From assembly GCA_011390275.1 (NCBI GenBank), contig JAABST010000020.1, positions 1 to 64,000 of the forward strand: a stretch of DNA of 64,000 nucleotides. The letters are read 5' to 3'. The notes under the pieces are model-generated. The model was not told the origin of the DNA. It was given only the letters and a program-made list of their open reading frames with translations, and searched no databases. This DNA comes from Geitlerinema sp. S16. GTDB lineage: Bacteria; Cyanobacteriota; Cyanobacteriia; Cyanobacteriales; Geitlerinemataceae. The position numbers and the translations under genes are program-made. Positions 1-8,616 of the stretch are shown here, in pieces. Positions within the stretch are counted from its first letter, which is position 1, and every line of letters starts with the position of its first letter.

Positions 1-61
1 TACCTCTTTCTACCCCTCTATTCTCCATTCCCTGTCCATCCGCATTTATACTCATTGCATT

Positions 62-75
62 AATGAGATGCTCCC
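62..75. repeat. Possible right end of a GGGAGCATCCC-type MITE
   Basis: The 14 bases AATGAGATGCTCCC differ by one base from the right end of the nested MITE at 53023-53163 (AATGGGATGCTCCC). The rest of the copy, if there is one, would lie at or beyond the window edge. The core of the other copy is not clearly visible here, so this is tentative. Confidence 0.3.
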
Positions 76-84
76 GTAGAATCC

Positions 85-240
85 TTGTTTGACGACCAAA
101 GAGGACTAGTGATTGAGGAGCCTTGCCTCGTACCTTCTCACTATATTGAAGTTGATGGAGTCGTGTATTACTTTGCTCTACACTATGTTGAACCTGACGA
201 TACAGAAGTTATTCTAGGAAAGCAAGTCTCAGATCTATGA
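85..240 (+). CDS. Small ORF of unknown function, possibly a remnant
   Basis: A 51-codon frame from TTG 85 (or GTG 109) to TGA 238-240 encodes an acidic, aromatic-rich peptide containing VDGVVYYFALHYVEPDD. Two in-frame stops at 61-66 end any longer upstream reading. I do not recognise the family and see no strong ribosome binding site. It could be the tail of a gene broken by the repeat-like sequence at 62-75, or chance. Confidence 0.25.
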   Translation: MFDDQRGLVIEEPCLVPSHYIEVDGVVYYFALHYVEPDDTEVILGKQVSDL

Positions 241-257
241 GTGATTTTGATTTGCAT

Positions 258-367
258 CGTTCCCACGCTCTGTGTGGTAACGCATCCCCAGACGCTCCGC
301 ATCACGACCCACTATAAAAGAGACGCAGAGCGCCCAAAACGACATTCCCACGCAGAGTATGGGAGCG
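258..367. repeat. Palindromic intergenic repeat (TTCCCACGCTCTG family)
   Basis: Bases 258-282 form an imperfect palindrome around TTCCCACGCTCTG, and 341-367 carry a related copy in the opposite sense (ATTCCCACGCAGAG). GACGCTCCGC and GACGCAGAGCG lie between them. Dispersed palindromes of this type are known from many bacterial intergenic regions. It lies between a small ORF and the 3' end of the membrane protein gene at 449-1672, where it could serve as a terminator or an RNA structure. Confidence 0.55.
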
Positions 368-448
368 ATAAACCAATAATTCCGATCGCCCCAAAACCCA
401 CCAAAACCGCCCCTGATCGCGATCGCCCAACCCCACCCATAATGTGAT

Positions 449-1672
449 TTATTTCCCTTGAACTGCGCCACACTCCTTACAGTGAGACAAATATTTATAC
501 GTCGGCTGATGACAGCTAGAACAGTCCTGATATTGACCATAGCCACAGTGCGGACAATGGGAATCGTGAGGCGCTAGCTTCTTCGCACACTGAATACATC
601 GAGACTTTTGGACACGGTTTGTTGCCTGAATCTCAGGGTTAAAGATAAAGTATTGAAACAGCTTAATTAAACCAACCCCGATTAATGGGATGAGCAAAAT
701 GTAAACATAGCTCACCAAAAATAGGAGCGATCCAAATAAGACTTGAATGAGATCGAAAATAAACTCGAATAAAATCCCGACTTGTAAAAACTCGAAGATT
801 TTTAGAACCAGTGGGATTGAGAAAATAACTAATAAATGCCAGCTCATTAGAGCGATCAGCCCGTGGCGCGATCGCTGCGATCGAGCATGAATCACAAAAG
901 CGACGAATAATAGCGGCGTTAAAAATAAAGCTTGAAACACGAGTTGCAGACTGGGATACCAAAATTGCGCTTGGTTATATCCCTGCTCAATCTTGCCAAA
1001 GGTTGAATCTTGCTTGAGGAAATCTAAAAAAGCGACACTTGTGGGCTTGGAAATTAATGTATTTTTTAAGGTTGAGATCTCAGCTTCTAGCGTATTAATT
1101 TGAGTGTTATTTTGATCTAAGTTTTGCTTTGCTTGCGCTGCCTCAACATTATTGATCGATTGTTCGCGGGGTTGATTCGCAATTTTTTCTAAGAGAGTCG
1201 AATCGTACTGCGATCGAATCGTATTGTTCTTAGCTTGTAGAGACTCAATTTCCGCTTGCTTGTCAGCTAAATTTTGTAAAATCGCCGCATTGTCCGGCTG
1301 TTTTATCGCGTCCTGGGTGCTGGCATACTGCAAACAGGAATTGTTAACTTTACCCAAGTGATCGACGATCGCCTGTTGATATTGTTCACCAAGCTTAAGA
1401 GCATTTGGGTCTGCGGCCTGTCGAATAATTTCAAAGTCTCTATCGTCCTTTGTATCCTTGCGATAGGTGTCCCATGTCTGATAGCAGGGATATTCGGAGG
1501 AAGGCGAAATATGCCATTGAGAAATATCATCCAGACCAACAAAAACATTGGCTAGAATGAAAATATCAATCAAGACAATCACAATGAGACTGACTTTATT
1601 TAAAGGCTCATTATTGATGGTTCGCGATCGTCGAAAAAAATTCCGCACAAGACGATTCAATCGAGAAAACAT
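449..1672 (-). CDS. Multi-pass membrane protein with coiled coil and C-terminal double zinc ribbon
   Basis: A 407-residue protein of no family I recognise. One hydrophobic segment lies near residues 25-45. A charged, Gln/Asn-rich helical stretch at about 130-205 looks like a coiled coil. Three or four hydrophobic segments follow at about 240-345. The C-terminus (about 358-404) has four Cys pairs, CIQC, CPHC, CSSC and CKEC, the pattern of a double zinc ribbon. By the positive-inside rule the ribbon is probably cytosolic. It stands alone, divergent from argD. A role in sensing or assembling a membrane complex is possible, but nothing in the sequence says which. The reading frame is secure; the function is unknown. 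Confidence 0.8.
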   Translation of the reverse strand: MFSRLNRLVRNFFRRSRTINNEPLNKVSLIVIVLIDIFILANVFVGLDDISQWHISPSSEYPCYQTWDTYRKDTKDDRDFEIIRQAADPNALKLGEQYQQAIVDHLGKVNNSCLQYASTQDAIKQPDNAAILQNLADKQAEIESLQAKNNTIRSQYDSTLLEKIANQPREQSINNVEAAQAKQNLDQNNTQINTLEAEISTLKNTLISKPTSVAFLDFLKQDSTFGKIEQGYNQAQFWYPSLQLVFQALFLTPLLFVAFVIHARSQRSRHGLIALMSWHLLVIFSIPLVLKIFEFLQVGILFEFIFDLIQVLFGSLLFLVSYVYILLIPLIGVGLIKLFQYFIFNPEIQATNRVQKSRCIQCAKKLAPHDSHCPHCGYGQYQDCSSCHQPTYKYLSHCKECGAVQGK

Positions 1673-2034
1673 GATGTGGCTCCCAGTTCATTGCCATCAC
1701 GACTCATTGTATTGTGATCAAGATTTTTAAAAACAGGCTAAATCACGATTAAAAGTTAATACATTAATTCGCCCGAGAACCTCCAGAGCAGATTCAATTC
1801 GTCAAGCGCGGAGCCGACCGATCGCGCCACGTTGAAGACGGATTTGAAGATGGATCGTTGGGGTGGTTTGTCAGGCGTTGACAACACAGCGTGGGCTAAA
1901 TTACCAGCATTTTTCGCATACGGACGATAAAATCCTGAGAACATCAATTATCAGCGGGCGCATGACCATGCCCCGACTGAACCGGACTGATTCGCGTCAG
2001 TCCTATAGCCCATTACTATTCCCGAGGTTTCGCC
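1673..2034. other. Intergenic region between divergent genes
   Basis: About 360 bp that should hold the promoters of the membrane protein gene (leftward) and argD (rightward). A 63-codon minus-strand frame at 1756-1947 has no recognisable features and was not accepted. Confidence 0.5.
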
Positions 2035-3300
2035 GTGAGTCCTGACACCATCACTCCCACCCCCCCGATCGCGTCTCCTGCCCCCTTTGATGTGGAGCAG
2101 TTTGATCGCTACGTCATGACGACCTATGGGCGCTTTCCGATCGCCCTGACGAAGGGCGAAGGCTGCCGCGTTTGGGACTCGGAAGGGCGCGAATACCTCG
2201 ACTTCGTGGCCGGGATTGCGACCTGTACCCTGGGTCACGCCCACCCCGCCGCGATCGAAACCGTAACGCAGCAAATTCAGACCCTGCACCATATCTCGAA
2301 TCTGTACTACAACGTTCCCCAAGGCGAGCTGGCGAAATGGCTCGTGGAACATTCCTGTGCCGATCGTGCTTTTTTCTGCAATTCCGGTGCAGAGGCAAAT
2401 GAAGGGGCGATTAAACTGGTGCGGAAGTATGCCCATACCGTCCGCCAGATCGATAATCCGGTGATCATTACGGCGAAGGCGAGCTTCCACGGACGCACCC
2501 TCGCCACAATTACCGCCACCGGCCAGCCGAAGTACCAAAAGAATTTCGAGCCACTGGTTCCGGGTTTTGCCTATGCGACCTATAACGATTTGGCGGCGCT
2601 GGAGTCGCTGATTGCTGAACTCGATCGCGAAACGCCTTGCGTAGCGGGCATCATGCTCGAAGCGCTCCAGGGCGAAGGCGGCGTCCGTCCCGGCGATTTG
2701 GCCTACTTTAAGCGGGTACGCGAGATCTGTGATGAGAAGGGCATTTTGTTGGTGATTGATGAAGTGCAGGCCGGGATGGGTCGCACGGGGATGATGTGGG
2801 GTTACGAAAATCTGGGCATTGAGCCGGATGTGTTCACCAGTGCTAAGGGTCTGGGCGGCGGCATTCCGATCGGCGCGTTGTTAACCAAAGAGCATTGCAA
2901 CGTGTTTGTACCGGGCGACCACGCCAGCACCTACGGCGGCAATCCCTTTGCCTGCGCGGTGGCGCTGACGGTGTGCCAGACGTTGGAATCCGATGATTTG
3001 TTGACCAACGCCCGCGAGCGTGGTGAGCAGTTGCGGGCGGGGCTTCAGGCGATCGTGGCAGACTATAGCGGTGTGCTGGAAATGGTGCGCGGCTGGGGTC
3101 TGATTGATGGTTTGGTGATTCGCGAGGAGTCGGACGTTACGGCGATCGCGATGGTGAAAGCGGCGATGGATAACGGCCTGCTGTTGGTTCCGGCGGGGCC
3201 GAAAGTGGTGCGGTTTGTACCGCCGCTGATCGTTTCGGCGGCAGAGATCGATCGCGCCCTACAAGCGACTCGTGAAGCCCTCGCCAGCGTGATCGGTTAA
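2035..3300 (+). CDS. argD: Acetylornithine aminotransferase (class III, PLP)
   Basis: A 421-residue class III aminotransferase. ArgD makes N-acetylornithine from N-acetylglutamate semialdehyde and glutamate in arginine synthesis. Visible signatures are GIATCTLGHAHP near residue 60, the PLP phosphate-binding segment NSGAEANEGAIKL at about 117-129, the Asp of VIDEVQAGMGRTG, and the Schiff-base Lys in TSAKGLGGGIPIGA at about 265. The GTG start at 2035 fits a usual length with a short nonconserved N-terminal tail rich in Pro and Thr. A strong hairpin terminator follows at 3332. Related transaminases (succinylornithine, 4-aminobutyrate) are possible, but the whole pattern fits ArgD best. Confidence 0.9.
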   Translation: MSPDTITPTPPIASPAPFDVEQFDRYVMTTYGRFPIALTKGEGCRVWDSEGREYLDFVAGIATCTLGHAHPAAIETVTQQIQTLHHISNLYYNVPQGELAKWLVEHSCADRAFFCNSGAEANEGAIKLVRKYAHTVRQIDNPVIITAKASFHGRTLATITATGQPKYQKNFEPLVPGFAYATYNDLAALESLIAELDRETPCVAGIMLEALQGEGGVRPGDLAYFKRVREICDEKGILLVIDEVQAGMGRTGMMWGYENLGIEPDVFTSAKGLGGGIPIGALLTKEHCNVFVPGDHASTYGGNPFACAVALTVCQTLESDDLLTNARERGEQLRAGLQAIVADYSGVLEMVRGWGLIDGLVIREESDVTAIAMVKAAMDNGLLLVPAGPKVVRFVPPLIVSAAEIDRALQATREALASVIG

Positions 3301-3331
3301 CGTCGTAGTTACCGACAACGCAATTGCTCCT

Positions 3332-3375
3332 AAAGCACGACCTTCGGCTTGTACGTTGGTCGTGCTTTGTCGTTT
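3332..3375 (+). terminator. Rho-independent terminator after argD
   Basis: A perfect 11-bp stem, AAAGCACGACC (3332-3342) and GGTCGTGCTTT (3358-3368), with a 15-base loop is followed by T-rich sequence, 31 bp after the argD stop. It also shows that the upstream TTG frame start at 3349 for the next gene lies inside the loop and is unlikely. Confidence 0.85.
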
Positions 3376-3396
3376 GTCCCCTTTATTGTTCGCCGT

Positions 3397-4257
3397 ATGG
3401 AACACCCCGACGTTTCTCCCACTGCGCCCGTGCAACGCCCGCAGCTTGCTGACCCCGTCAGCGAGACAAGCTTGCTAATCAGCGGGTTGATTTTGCTGTC
3501 AGTGGTGACGTTTGTGGCGGCGACGTTTCCGCTCGATCGTGTGTGGCTGGATCGACTGCGGGCGATCGATTGCGTGATTGCGATCGTTTTTATCGTGGAA
3601 TATGGCGTCCGCTTTTGGCTTGCGGATCGCAAATTCGCCTTTGTGTTTAGCCTGCTGTCGGCGATCGATGCGATCGTCATGCTGGAATTGACGGCCTCGC
3701 TGTTTGGCTTACCGATCGTTCAGGGCTTGCGCGGCGTGCGCCTGTTGCGGCTGCTGCGTTTTTTTGATGTGGATATTGCGCTGTTTCGTATCGAATCACG
3801 CGATCGCGTTATTTTTGCCCGCATTGTCTTTACGCTGACCGCGATCGTCTCGATTTTCGCGGGGCCGATCTACGAGGTCGAGCATCCGGTGAACCCGGAG
3901 GATTTTGGCACAGTTTTGGATGCGATTTACTTCGCGATCGTCACGATGACGACGGTGGGGTTTGGCGATATGACGCCGATGACCAGTGCGGGACGGTTGT
4001 TGACGGTGCTGATGATTTTGACCGGGGTGGCGTTGATTCCGTGGCAAATCGGCCAGTTGATCGAGCAGTTGGTGAAAAGCGGGCAGCGGGTGGCGATCGT
4101 CTGTGCGGGGTGTGGCCGCGATCGGCACGATCAGGATGCCCAGTTTTGCAAACAGTGCGGCACAGCATTGGATTTATTGGATGTAAGGCTGGATTTAACC
4201 GATGTTCATGTTTCGGACTTATCCAGTATCAAAAACAAACCTGAAGATAGCCGGTAG
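3397..4257 (+). CDS. Voltage-gated-like potassium channel with C-terminal zinc ribbon
   Basis: A 286-residue ion transport family protein. Four hydrophobic segments come first; the fourth is Arg-rich (GLRGVRLLRLLRFF, about residues 108-122) and resembles an S4 voltage sensor. A pore module follows with the K+ selectivity filter TTVGFGD at about 184-190. After the last membrane helix the cytosolic tail holds a zinc-ribbon pair, CAGCG and CKQCG. The ATG at 3397 is preferred over TTG 3349, which lies in the argD terminator loop. The stop codon TAG at 4255-4257 is shared with the first base of a palindromic repeat. The zinc-ribbon tail is unusual for this family. Confidence 0.85.
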   Translation: MEHPDVSPTAPVQRPQLADPVSETSLLISGLILLSVVTFVAATFPLDRVWLDRLRAIDCVIAIVFIVEYGVRFWLADRKFAFVFSLLSAIDAIVMLELTASLFGLPIVQGLRGVRLLRLLRFFDVDIALFRIESRDRVIFARIVFTLTAIVSIFAGPIYEVEHPVNPEDFGTVLDAIYFAIVTMTTVGFGDMTPMTSAGRLLTVLMILTGVALIPWQIGQLIEQLVKSGQRVAIVCAGCGRDRHDQDAQFCKQCGTALDLLDVRLDLTDVHVSDLSSIKNKPEDSR

Positions 4258-4322
4258 GGTGGGCACAGCCCACCACGATCAGCCCGCGCATCCGCATCCG
4301 TGATGGTGGGCAATCCCCACCC
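4257..4322. repeat. 66-bp palindromic element flanked by TA
   Basis: The element starts GGGTGGGC at 4257, ends CCCCACCC at 4322, and is bracketed by TA on both sides (4255-4256 and 4323-4324). Inner arms GCCCACCACGATCA and TGATGGTGGGC strengthen the fold. A second partial copy lies at 20216-20241. The left TA plus the first element base form the TAG stop codon of the ion channel gene. It sits between convergent genes and could act as a bidirectional terminator. Confidence 0.75.
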
Positions 4323-4341
4323 TACTGGCTCACCATAAACG

Positions 4342-4710
4342 TTAACTGCGAGACCGCCCCGATCGCCCCGATCGCCAACGCCTCAAACGCCCCGAAAGCT
4401 GTCGCAACAGACGCAGAACTTGCTTAATCAGCGCAATCCGAGCGATCGTCACCTGATGCAAATCATTCAAATTACGCAACTGTTCACGACTCGCGGCCAA
4501 CTGCGCCGGAACCTCGGGCAAGGTCGCCCGTAACTCCCGCTCAAGCTGGTCGAGATCCCGCGCAAACTGCCGCAGAGGCCGACGCGATCGCCAGACCCAC
4601 CAAGCCGCGATCGTCAGCCCCACCCCCATCAGCGCATTAAACCCGACAACGAACACCGTCGCGATCGTCACCAGGATTTGCGTGATCTCAGCCCCATTGG
4701 CGGTGTTCAC
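4342..4710 (-). CDS. Small single-pass membrane protein, unknown function
   Basis: A 122-residue protein from GTG 4710. An N-terminal hydrophobic helix (about 10-38) is followed by a charged helical region (about 45-105) and a very basic tail rich in Arg and Ser. It starts 4 bp after the stop of the M16 peptidase gene and is almost certainly cotranscribed with it. No family is recognised; the layout resembles membrane-anchored coiled-coil proteins such as DUF948, without clear identity. Confidence 0.65.
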   Translation of the reverse strand: MNTANGAEITQILVTIATVFVVGFNALMGVGLTIAAWWVWRSRRPLRQFARDLDQLERELRATLPEVPAQLAASREQLRNLNDLHQVTIARIALIKQVLRLLRQLSGRLRRWRSGRSGRSRS

Positions 4711-4714
4711 AGCC

Positions 4715-6010
4715 CTATTCCGGACGCGCGATCACGACACCATAGGCATCATCACGCAGGTGTTGCCGCGCCGCCTCGCGTAAATCCTGCGCTGAGATCG
4801 ATCGCAACGCCTCGGAATAGCCGATCGCCGCGTCCAGCCCGCCCGTCAGCGTTTGGAAGTAACCGTAAAGATTCGCTCGATCGCTCGGTCGCTCGTTGCC
4901 AAAAATAAAGCGGTTCGCCACCTTCGTGCGTACTCGATCAATATCGTCGATCGAAATCAGCGTTTCGCGCACCTCTGCGATCGCCGCCACGATTTCCGCT
5001 TCAACTTCCGGAATGTGCTCGCTCGGCAACTGAGCATACACCTGAAATAACCCCTGAAACCGGTAGCTCAGATTGCCCGCGCCAATGCCCGACACCAGGC
5101 CGCGCTCTTCGCGCAAACGCCGCACCAGCCGCCCCGTCCGACCCTGACCGAGGATACTCGCGAGAACATCGAGAGCATAGGTTTGCTCGATCGCATTCAG
5201 ACCCGGCACGCGCCAGATCAGCGACAGCCGCGCTTGCTGCAAACTGGGGTCGATCGCCTCGCGGCGTTCGATGCGATCGAAGCTCGACTCGCTGGGGAAG
5301 TGGTGGAGTTTTGCCAGGGGGAGATGGTCGGGATGGCGGGCGATCGCGCGATCGAAGCTATCGGTGGCGATCGCGATCAGCTCTTCCACCGGTAAATTGC
5401 CGACGATAACAGCGGTCATTGCATCGGGACGATACCAGGTGCGATGAAATTCGCGCATGGACTCGACGGGTAATTGCTCGATCGTCGTGGCGCGTCCCAA
5501 CACCGGACGGCGGTAGGGCAGGGACTCGAAGGCCAGTTCGGCTAACCGCTGAAAGTTGCGACGGCGCGGATCGTCCGCCGATCGTCGGATTTCCTCCAGA
5601 ACAACCTGACGCTCGCGATCAAAATCGTCTTTATCGAGCATCGGATTCAGCACCACATCAAACTGAAGCGGCGCGAGTTGGGCGAAATCCTGGGGCGCAC
5701 AGGTGAGGTAATAGTGGGTGTAATCCTGGCTGGTGGCGGCATTGGTAATCGCGCCACGGGCTTCGATGCGGCGTTCAAATTCGCCCATCGCTAGATTTGG
5801 CGTGCCTTTGAACAACATGTGTTCGAGGAAGTGCGCCATGCCGTCGATCGCCTCCGATTCGATCGCCGCCCCGACCCGCAGCCAGAGATTGAGGCTGACC
5901 GCTTCGACGGGGATTTGTTCAGCAATGATGGTCAGGCCGCGATCGGTGATGCGAATGGTCGGTGCGTTGAGTGGAGCCGTCGGTGTGGTGGGGAGAAGAA
6001 CAGAGGTCAT
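4715..6010 (-). CDS. M16 family zinc metallopeptidase
   Basis: A 431-residue member of the M16 (mitochondrial processing peptidase-like) family. The inverted zinc motif HFLEH lies at residues 60-64, with the distal Glu ligand in VVLEEI at about 138-139, so the protein should be catalytically active. The length matches a two-domain M16B subunit, and the C-terminal half carries the usual GRTGRLVRRLREERGL segment. There is no signal peptide. Cyanobacteria often carry two M16 genes in tandem, but only this one is here. The small membrane protein follows after 4 bp. Substrate unknown; peptide or misfolded-protein turnover is the usual expectation. Confidence 0.88.
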   Translation of the reverse strand: MTSVLLPTTPTAPLNAPTIRITDRGLTIIAEQIPVEAVSLNLWLRVGAAIESEAIDGMAHFLEHMLFKGTPNLAMGEFERRIEARGAITNAATSQDYTHYYLTCAPQDFAQLAPLQFDVVLNPMLDKDDFDRERQVVLEEIRRSADDPRRRNFQRLAELAFESLPYRRPVLGRATTIEQLPVESMREFHRTWYRPDAMTAVIVGNLPVEELIAIATDSFDRAIARHPDHLPLAKLHHFPSESSFDRIERREAIDPSLQQARLSLIWRVPGLNAIEQTYALDVLASILGQGRTGRLVRRLREERGLVSGIGAGNLSYRFQGLFQVYAQLPSEHIPEVEAEIVAAIAEVRETLISIDDIDRVRTKVANRFIFGNERPSDRANLYGYFQTLTGGLDAAIGYSEALRSISAQDLREAARQHLRDDAYGVVIARPE

Positions 6011-6492
6011 AAATTAGGAGGTGTGAAGCGACGGTGTGAAACGGCGGCATGAACGAAAAGTGACTGGGGCGATCGGGGCGGGAAGCAAGGGGATATGGAG
6101 AAGAGTACTGATAAACCGTAGGGAATTTACGTTTTGTAACAGGTGATTTCGTCTTTCTGAGGGTTTAACGAGGATTAACCCAAAGGCAAAGCAAAACACC
6201 GATGAGAACTGCGTCGTTAGCGCTGAAATAAACTCAAATAAACTTAAATAAAACGGTTGAACCCAAGGATTTACTCAGCGATTTAACTAAAAGATGAGTC
6301 TCGATCGTGCCAAGGTTTCGCTGAGACTGCAACCATGAATCGCTCAAATTAGACTCAAATTAAACAAAACGAGATCACGACTCGACGTTGGGACGCGGCG
6401 TTTAGGCGCTCAACTACCATAAAATTAGGATCAGTTCGTCGCTTGTCGCGTTTGGCGACCGTGGCGGATCGTCGCTCTATTTTGCTGCCTTC
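6011..6492. other. Intergenic region between divergent genes
   Basis: About 480 bp between the M16 gene and prfC, presumably holding both promoters. A/T-rich tracts occur around 6110-6380 (repeated AAACTCAAATAAACTTAAATAAA-like runs). No open frame with recognisable features, repeat or hairpin stands out. Confidence 0.5.
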
Positions 6493-8133
6493 ATGACCGC
6501 CGAAACTGTCAATCTTGCCGAATTACAATCCGCCGTCGATTCCCGTCGTACGTTTGCGATTATTTCCCACCCGGACGCGGGCAAAACGACACTAACGGAA
6601 AAAGTGTTGCTCTACGGGGGTGCGATCCACGAAGCGGGAACGGTCAAAGCACGACGATCGGAGCGTAGCGCCACCTCGGACTGGATGGAAATGGAGCAAC
6701 AGCGGGGAATTTCGATCACCTCGACGGTGCTGCAATTCGACTATCGCGATCATCAAATCAATTTGCTCGATACCCCCGGTCACCAAGACTTCGGCGAGGA
6801 TACCTATCGGACGCTGACGGCGGCGGATAATGCGGTGATGCTCGAAGATGCGGCCAAGGGACTCGAACCGCAGACGCGCAAGCTATTTGAGGTTTGCCGA
6901 ATGCGCGATCTGCCGATTTTTACGTTTATTAATAAGATGGATCGCCCCAGCCGCGAGCCGCTGGAACTGTTGGACGAAATTGAGCAGGAATTAGGGCTAG
7001 CAACCTATCCGATCACCTGGCCGATCGGCTCGGGAGATCGCTTTAAAGGCGTGTTCGATCGCCGCGATCGCACCGTACACCTGTTCGAGCGCCAAGCCCA
7101 CGGCAGCAAAGCCGCCAGCGAAACGACGTTTGCGCTCGATGATCCTGAATTGAAAGCGCGAATCGATGATGATGAACTGTTCGCGCAGTTTTGCGAAGAG
7201 CTAGAAATCGTCGAAGAACTCGGCAGCGAACTCGATCTCGCTGCGATTCACAGCGGCCAAATGACGCCGGTATTTTTCGGCAGCGCCATGAGTAACTTCG
7301 GGGTGCAGCTCTTTCTGGATGCGTTCCTGGAATATTCCCTCAAGCCGATCGCTCGCAACAGCACCCGCGACGAAATCGAGCCATCAAGCCCCGACTTCAC
7401 CGGCTTCGTCTTCAAACTCCAGGCCAATATGGACCCGAAACACCGCGATCGGGTCGCTTTCATTCGAGTCTGTAGCGGTCGTTTCGATAAAGACATGACG
7501 GTGAAACATGCCCGCACCGGCAAAACCATTCGCCTTTCGCGCCCGCAAAAGCTGTTCGCCCAGGGTCGCGAATCGATCGAAACCGCCTACGCGGGCGACG
7601 TGATCGGCCTGAATAATCCGGGAATGTTCGCGATCGGCGACACCATCTATTGCGGCGAAAAGCTCGAATTTGACGGCATCCCCTGCTTCTCGCCCGAGAT
7701 GTTTTCCTACATGCGCAACGTCAACCCGTCGAAATTCAAGCAGTTTCGCAAAGGCGTAGCCGAACTGCGCGAAGAGGGAGCCGTGCAAATCATGTATTCG
7801 GTGGATGAGGCCAAGCGCGATCCGATTTTGGCAGCGGTGGGACAACTGCAATTTGAAGTGGTGCAGTTCCGTTTGCTGAATGAATACGGGGTGGAAACGC
7901 GCCTCGAACCCCTCGGTTTTAGCGTGGCGCGGTGGGTGATCGGCGGTTGGGAGGCGCTGGAAAAAGCGGGACGACTGTTTAATACGGCCACGGTGAAAGA
8001 TAGCTGGGATCGTCCGGTGTTGTTGTTCAAAAATGAGTGGAATGTCGGCCAGGTTCAGGGCGACTGTCCCGACTTGCAGTTGAGCAAGATCGCGCCGGTG
8101 TTGTCGGGAATGCAGCCGACCGCGATTCGTTAG
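6493..8133 (+). CDS. prfC: Peptide chain release factor 3
   Basis: A 546-residue translational GTPase. RF3 releases RF1/RF2 from the ribosome after termination. The G domain shows [13 protein letters not shown] (G1, about residues 26-38), the switch region [21 protein letters not shown] (G3), and NKMDR (G4). The RF3-type C-terminal domains contain [20 protein letters not shown] and [13 protein letters not shown]. The ATG at 6493 gives a length close to E. coli RF3 plus a short N-terminal extension. It appears monocistronic. The stop TAG is followed directly by GGCG. Confidence 0.96.
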   Translation: MTAETVNLAELQSAVDSRRTFAIISHPDAGKTTLTEKVLLYGGAIHEAGTVKARRSERSATSDWMEMEQQRGISITSTVLQFDYRDHQINLLDTPGHQDFGEDTYRTLTAADNAVMLEDAAKGLEPQTRKLFEVCRMRDLPIFTFINKMDRPSREPLELLDEIEQELGLATYPITWPIGSGDRFKGVFDRRDRTVHLFERQAHGSKAASETTFALDDPELKARIDDDELFAQFCEELEIVEELGSELDLAAIHSGQMTPVFFGSAMSNFGVQLFLDAFLEYSLKPIARNSTRDEIEPSSPDFTGFVFKLQANMDPKHRDRVAFIRVCSGRFDKDMTVKHARTGKTIRLSRPQKLFAQGRESIETAYAGDVIGLNNPGMFAIGDTIYCGEKLEFDGIPCFSPEMFSYMRNVNPSKFKQFRKGVAELREEGAVQIMYSVDEAKRDPILAAVGQLQFEVVQFRLLNEYGVETRLEPLGFSVARWVIGGWEALEKAGRLFNTATVKDSWDRPVLLFKNEWNVGQVQGDCPDLQLSKIAPVLSGMQPTAIR

Positions 8134-8616
8134 GGCGTTAGATCTCGGCGCACTTAGCCCCGAGGTTTAACCCGATCGAAAATAATCACAAATCATCAAG
8201 CAATGACATCGATATTGATCGTCATCGCTTGTTGTGGATCATGCTGACTTTGTTTCAGACGATCGCAAATTAAACGATCGTAAATCGGGCAATTACGAAA
8301 ACTGCTCGAAAATTGCACCATTTTGAGCTGATAACACAAAAGAGAGAGCCTCCCAAAATCACAAACCGGTCTAGAAGCCTTGCCACAAAAGGAAAGCTGC
8401 TGACATGTTTGCGTTTTTGTATCATGGTCTTGATATCGATATTTTTATGGAGAGTGAGAGGGAAATCACCTGTCTAAACGATGATTCGACGACCATGAGC
8501 CGAACCGATCGCCCATAGACACAACTCCCCGATCACCATCCACGCTACCAACGGATTGTGATCCTCTTTCGGTCTCAAAACCGATCGATCAAAAATCCCG
8601 TCGCCCACGGTCATCC
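8134..8616. other. Intergenic region downstream of prfC
   Basis: About 480 bp. An imperfect hairpin (AAGCAATGAC with GTCATCGCTT, about 8198-8222) lacks a clear T tract and may be a weak terminator. The rest presumably holds the promoter of the STAND gene at 8617. No small gene is convincing. Confidence 0.45.

Noticed and set aside
1756..1947. 63-codon minus-strand frame upstream of argD
   Set aside because: No motif, no ribosome site, and it sits where promoters are expected.
3349..3396. TTG start for the ion channel gene
   Set aside because: It lies in the loop of the argD terminator; ATG 3397 is better placed.
4700..4715. Stop-codon element case at the M16 gene end (TAGGGCTGTGA)
   Set aside because: The resemblance to the MITE end is short and the bases are the start of the next coding region.
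8135..8160. MITE end after the prfC stop (TAGGGCGTTAG)
   Set aside because: Only the first seven bases match the element end; too short to count as a fifth stop-codon case.
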